Part shown: positions 59,480 through 64,000 of the stretch, in pieces
How positions within the stretch are numbered: the first letter of the stretch is position 1
How the letters are laid out: every line of letters starts with the position of its first letter
Source: Gerris lacustris
Lineage: Eukaryota; Arthropoda; Insecta; Hemiptera; Gerridae
Assembly: GCA_951217055.1 (NCBI GenBank)
Contig: OX578279.1
Coordinates: 42,743,610-42,807,609 of the forward strand
DNA: 64,000 bases
Reading direction: 5' to 3'
Notes under the pieces: model-generated
What the model was told of the DNA's origin: nothing
Seen by the model: only the letters and a program-made list of their open reading frames with translations
Database searches by the model: none
Program-made: the position numbers and the translations under genes

Positions 59480-59625
59480 TAAATTTTAATTTAAATCAAA
59501 TTATAATTATTATTAACTACGGGAAACAGACAGAGAATAATAGACTCCCCCGCGCTGGAGTCTATTTTTCTCTGTCTGTTTCCCGTAGTTAATAATAATT
59601 ATAATTTGATTTAAATTTAGAATTA
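59480..59625. repeat. Family C near-perfect palindrome
   Basis: Arms 59491-59548 and 59557-59614 pair almost completely (one mismatch) around CCCGCGCT. The arms carry CAAATTATAATTATTATTAA, CTACGGGAAACAGACAGAG, and TAGACTCC. The same arms appear at 6925-7652 and as a half at 8631-8695. It is a self-complementary MITE-like unit that would extrude as a cruciform. Confidence 0.9.
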
Positions 59626-60098
59626 TTATTAATCCGTATCGTTTGTTTATTCTTATGACTTCTTAAAAAAAAATAAATATATGTCGAATTATTTGTTCTG
59701 ATTTTAAATTAACGCTAAAAATTATTTTTAGCTTAAATTTTTTATTTGTTGAATTTATTTTTTGATTAAATTTGAATGTCCAAATTTATCTAAAAATATC
59801 TCAAGTTAAAGCAATGTTCTCTCATTGATATATTTTTTTAATATCTCATTAATTCAATAGATGTAGAAAAATTAAAAAAAAAAACTCGATACCAAATATT
59901 ACACTCATTCTCTTACTATATTATTGTAAAATTTAAGTTGTTACTAAATAAATAAAGAAACAAAATACATATATAAAGAAGCCGACTCAAAAAACTAATT
60001 ATTTTTAAAAATAGTATTTTTTAAAGATAACATAACTAGAACAGTATTTCAATTTCAAATTAAAATTTCAATTTATTTAGTATTTTATATAATATATA

Positions 60099-60162
60099 TA
60101 TTTTTTTGTTCTAGGTATGTACTGGATTATCAAAAGTGAATAATACCTATGAATACGTAAGT
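60099..60162 (+). other. Candidate recursive splice site / 42-nt micro-exon
   Basis: TTTTTTTGTTCTAG (AG at 60113-60114) is directly followed by GTATGT, and a consensus GTAAGT lies at 60157-60162. Only one frame of the 42 bases is open: VCTGLSKVNNTYEY, phase 0 at both ends, with an NNT glycosylation-type sequon. The layout copies the site at 21588. It is either a real micro-exon of an extracellular protein or a ratchet point in a long intron. Confidence 0.45.
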
Positions 60163-60169
60163 TACTTTA

Positions 60170-62975
60170 TTTTAATATAAATTATGTTTACATAATTTAT
60201 TATGTCGCGAATAATCTAAAAAAAAAAAACAAAAAAATATATATATTTTTCCATAAAATTTAGTTCCTATTTCAGTGATAATAATGTATTAATTGGTAGT
60301 CCTTATTTTCCCACTGTCGTAACAATAGTATGTATATATTATGAAAGTAAAGATGCCTAAATTCATGCGAAAATTTGAAGGCTCTTCTTACATGTTTAAG
60401 AACCCTGGGGGCAAAAATGGATTTGGTAAAAATGTTTAGGTTTTGTTTATGCAGAAGCCTCTAATGTCTATGAAACAATAAAAGTAATTTATTCCATAAA
60501 AACTAAATTATTTATTTTAAACTTTATTTTTTATAAACTGTTAAGTTATTTTTGTAAAACAAAAAAATTGAAATGGTGGTTCATTAAAATTCCAATAAAA
60601 ACATGGAAAATTGCACCCTCGGAGAAAACAAAAACGAAAGGAAGGGAAGTCCCCTTTCCCTTTTCAACCAAAATATAATCTTTATCTAAGTTTAATTTTG
60701 TATTATAACTTTTTATAATATATTTTATTATATATTTTTTACTTCTTTGCATAGCTGTATTTTATTTTACTTTCTATTATTATCTTCTTGGAATAAGATC
60801 TTAACAGGATTTTTTTTCTTAACTATAGTGATTTTTTAGAATATACTACAAGATTTATTTAAGATGTGCGAAACAATGGTGTTAAGTTAATTATAAGTTA
60901 GTTATATTAAATTTATCAGTTGTTTTGCTGTTATCAGATAAATATTTCTATGCGGCAACAATAATAGAACTCGTGTTATTTCAAAATATGTAGTATTTTC
61001 TTATCTTTATGAGCTGCATTAGTCTAATGAACTAAGATAACTTTTTAGCAATTTATTAAAAAATAGTAATCCTCTTAAATAACCTTATAATGCATTGAAT
61101 TTCATTTATTTAATTTGTTCCTATTTGGATCGCATTTACTTTATTCGAATATATTAACTTTAAAATGTATTTATTGCTAAGTACTAACTTTCACTACTAC
61201 TTAAATTTTCATTCTTACTCCTTTATCTACGCACCTTTTATGGAGAAAAGTTTATATGAATTTATTATATGCAATAGTAAATAGAAAAAAGTAGGGGGAT
61301 TTAATTTATTTTAATTTATACCCGGGAAAATCTAGTTTAAAAGAAAATAGTGAATATATAAGATGTTAGGACATGAAAGCCTTATTACTATGATAAGGAA
61401 GTTTTTATTTCAACATTAATAAATTTATTGATAAGCAATTTTTCTTTAAAAAAAATTAAATTATTTTTACTTCGTTCAATTTTAATCGGCATTTTATGAA
61501 AGTTGTTTTGTTGTTACTATGTTGTGCAGGGAGCTGGAAGAATTTTTTTAAAAAATTCTCTGCATGTTAACGACAAGCACCCTTTTTATGTTTACCCTTA
61601 ATGAAAAATTGCTTCACTAAAAAAGTATATTCTTTGTTTATAATATATTTTGTTGTTTTGTAACATGATACGCCCCATCTCTTCAGGTTATGTTTTTATA
61701 AAGGCAGCACCGTACATTATAAGTAACAGCATAGCAAACAAGCTGGGTTATACAAAACATCCTCACCTCTCCCTCTAACTTGTATGTTCTCTAAAGAACG
61801 TACTTTATGTCTCCCTACCCCAAAACCTCGGCACCGCTAAGGACCCTTATATCCTAGAAAATTATTTATTATTTATAATTTTCTCCTAAACTCTTCTCTT
61901 CAATTTCTCCTTTCTACCTTAGGAGACTATAAATTACATTTTCAATTTATTATTCTAGCAAAAACTATACAGATGGAAATGATTTAAATTTAAGTGTTCT
62001 TGTTTAACTGCTTATGGTAAAGTGTCATTAATTAAGAAAACTTTTTAAAAGTTAAGTACAAGAATCGTGCCGCCACTAAATCCGGTCAAAGTCAGGGTGG
62101 GAGTAAGTCTGTGCAGACAATTGGAGCATAATCTACTGGGCTGATTAAAATTAAATTTTGTATGCATGTTCAGAAAAGTAATATTCCGAGGTGAAATCAA
62201 GAAATTAAACTTGGGAATGCTACCATCATCTGAACCCTCTGAAAGTCGTTGTACAAAAAAATCTCGAAAACTTCGAAAATGTTGATTAAAAATATCTAAA
62301 ATGTAGTACATTTAAATACAACCTAAACCATATAAGGCGTTTACCGCGAAAAATATAATTTATCTACGATTGATACGAAATAATATAATCATTTTATCTC
62401 TGTTTTGATGAGTAGAAAGTGATACTTTTCGTAGTTGTATCATTGCGCATGCGCGTACATAATTCTTTACCTTATCGCACGATTAGCGGGTTTGTTTTAA
62501 CATTTAACAAAATTAATTTCTTGTTTCTTTAATTAAAGTAACTGTTTATATCGAGTTTTTAGTGAAAAACCATTAGTGATTTAAGTGATTATGACGAAAA
62601 TGAGGAGAATAATACGCCTCCCGAAATAATTAATTCGGCACAAAATACAACTAATAATTAATGCCATCTTTATCAAAAGAGAAATATGAACTTACATGCA
62701 GGAAGTTTATTTTTTTTTTCTGTATTTATTATTAAAATCCAACAATCGTAGATAATGTACGGTGCAAAAACTCGTGCAAAAACAGCATTTTGCTTTGCTC
62801 GTGTGGTTTTACAACCCTCGCTCTCGCTCGGGTGCAAACTCCACACTCGCATGCGAAATGCTACTTTCCGCACTAGACGCGTAATGTACTATTCCGAGAT
62901 ATTGATAGAACATATATCTAATTTTGTTTATAATCGAAAATGAAGTGTAAGCAATCACCTGTTGAACCCTATTTA
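60170..62975. other. AT-rich sequence, no gene recognised
   Basis: Frames at 60546-60752, 62045-62311 and 62673-62943 lack supporting signals. The 62760-62880 patch contains GCTCGCTCTCGCTCGGG-like CpG-containing sequence (CCCTCGCTCTCGCTCGGG) and is open on both strands. A GCGCATGCGC palindrome sits at about 62446-62455. Confidence 0.35.
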
Positions 62976-62979
62976 AAAT

Positions 62980-63260
62980 GACTGCCAATTGGTGTGGCAC
63001 ATAGCTTCCTCGCATCCTATCACGTACTTAATTGATTTTATGCTTTTTTAGGCCATTATTGTCTAATTTGTTTAATTGTTTCCCCCGTTTTTTTAATCTG
63101 TCAAAATTTAATATAGCAGAAGTATTAATTTAGCAATAGTTAAAGAGCGCAGACGGTTCAAATTATTCTGGAGCTGTCTGCGGGTTACTTTCGATAAACT
63201 ATAACAGTTTTACAAATCAGAGACGTCCTTTTGAAGCTATAGGTGTAAATAAATGTATAC
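62980..63260 (-). repeat. Family B dispersed repeat, copy 5 (3' part)
   Basis: The minus strand has AACCCGCAGACAGCTCCAGA, ATTTGAACCGTCTGCGCTC, then the tail GTACGTGATAGGATGCGAGG, AAGCTATGTGCCACACCAAT, TGGCAGTCATTTT. The 5' part is missing. Confidence 0.75.
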
Positions 63261-63264
63261 ACGT

Positions 63265-64000
63265 AACGATCGGTTGACAGAACCATCTGACGATCAATTA
63301 TTTTTCGGTGAATCGTTCAATGTATGTTGTTATCGTATTCGATTGGCCGGTCTTCAGATACAATTTTGATCTGAAGAAATGCTCATACAATTATCGCACT
63401 GATAAATTATCATTAGAGTAAAAATCGCATATTAAAATCCCATTCATTTTTATTAATGACGCGTCACCTTTATATATATTTTAATGCAATCCGGTAGTTT
63501 GAATTCTCTTAATGATGAATGTAATTTATTTCACTGTCAAGATATCGTATTTCCTTTGTGTACTTGGCCGTGACCGCAGTGTTGAGTGCACAGTGTTCTA
63601 AAGCTAACGGTGATAGAATAGGACCAGAGACCCCGGTCCCCTCATCTCTTTCTTCATTTAGGCGTTTTGTCTTCAATTACAGCAGGATCTATATTTAATT
63701 TTTCTTTCATTTTAAAAGAAAGATATCTGAACGGGAATAGTAATGATAGGTTTCCATTACAACGGTAAATCAACTAGCCTAATCACGCGAAATTTCGTTC
63801 CTTACTTTTTAAGAAAAAAAAAACTTTATTAAAATTAAATGAACCAACATTATTTCTGTTTAACCTTCTTCTTGGTCTCTATTATGAGCGCCGTTATCCA
63901 TCGGAAAAAAGCATGAGTGGCACCTGTTGACTACTAGGCGTTAGGTTGTTAATCTATTCATATTAAATAAAATAATATGACTAAAATAATAAATTTTTGA
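63265..64000. other. Unassigned sequence to the window end
   Basis: Slightly GC-richer in places (63560-63640, with GGACCAGAGACCCCGGTCCC) but no frame, repeat copy or splice structure is convincing. Confidence 0.35.

Overview
This is a very A+T-rich (roughly 70% by eye) eukaryotic nuclear sequence with no bacterial gene organisation: no operons, no long ORFs, no rRNA and no free-standing tRNA gene. The mix of tRNA-derived SINEs, a Helitron, hAT and PIF/Harbinger-like MITEs, a fold-back element, long (TA)n tracts and many short low-GC repeats suggests an invertebrate, most likely an arthropod. The species cannot be fixed from the sequence alone.

Layout. 1-10 kb: a dispersed family (family B) broken by a second family (F), a Harbinger-like MITE with perfect TAA duplications, and a family A element lying inside a family C hairpin. 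11-20 kb: SINEs, a 1.2-kb fold-back element, another B copy with a 22-G run, and a tandemly duplicated repeat. 20-32 kb: mostly unique AT-rich DNA, an 880-bp hAT element with a perfect 8-bp target duplication, and several moderate-GC patches that look like exons. 33-35 kb: a complete non-autonomous Helitron nested in an A copy. 35-47 kb: more exon-like patches (best at 44143-44304 and 45971-46104) and B, A and SINE copies. 50-59 kb: a Harbinger-like MITE inserted into an inverted copy of itself within a minisatellite, a Penelope/hammerhead-like inverted motif, and a 4.6-kb element bounded by CACTGAG termini. 59-64 kb: a near-perfect C palindrome, a splice-like site and a B fragment.

Gene content is sparse and no gene could be identified by homology. 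The window reads like long introns and/or intergenic DNA. Two very similar plus-strand sites, 38.5 kb apart (21588 and 60115), each have a pyrimidine tract, AG, then immediately GTATGT, followed 36-42 bases later by GTAAGT. Each can be read as a tiny exon or as a recursive-splicing (ratchet) site of a very long intron. Open frames in moderate-GC patches are expected to be somewhat long by chance in such AT-rich DNA, and several patches are open on both strands, so exon calls are given low to medium confidence. Element boundaries and target-site duplications read directly from the sequence are the firmest calls.
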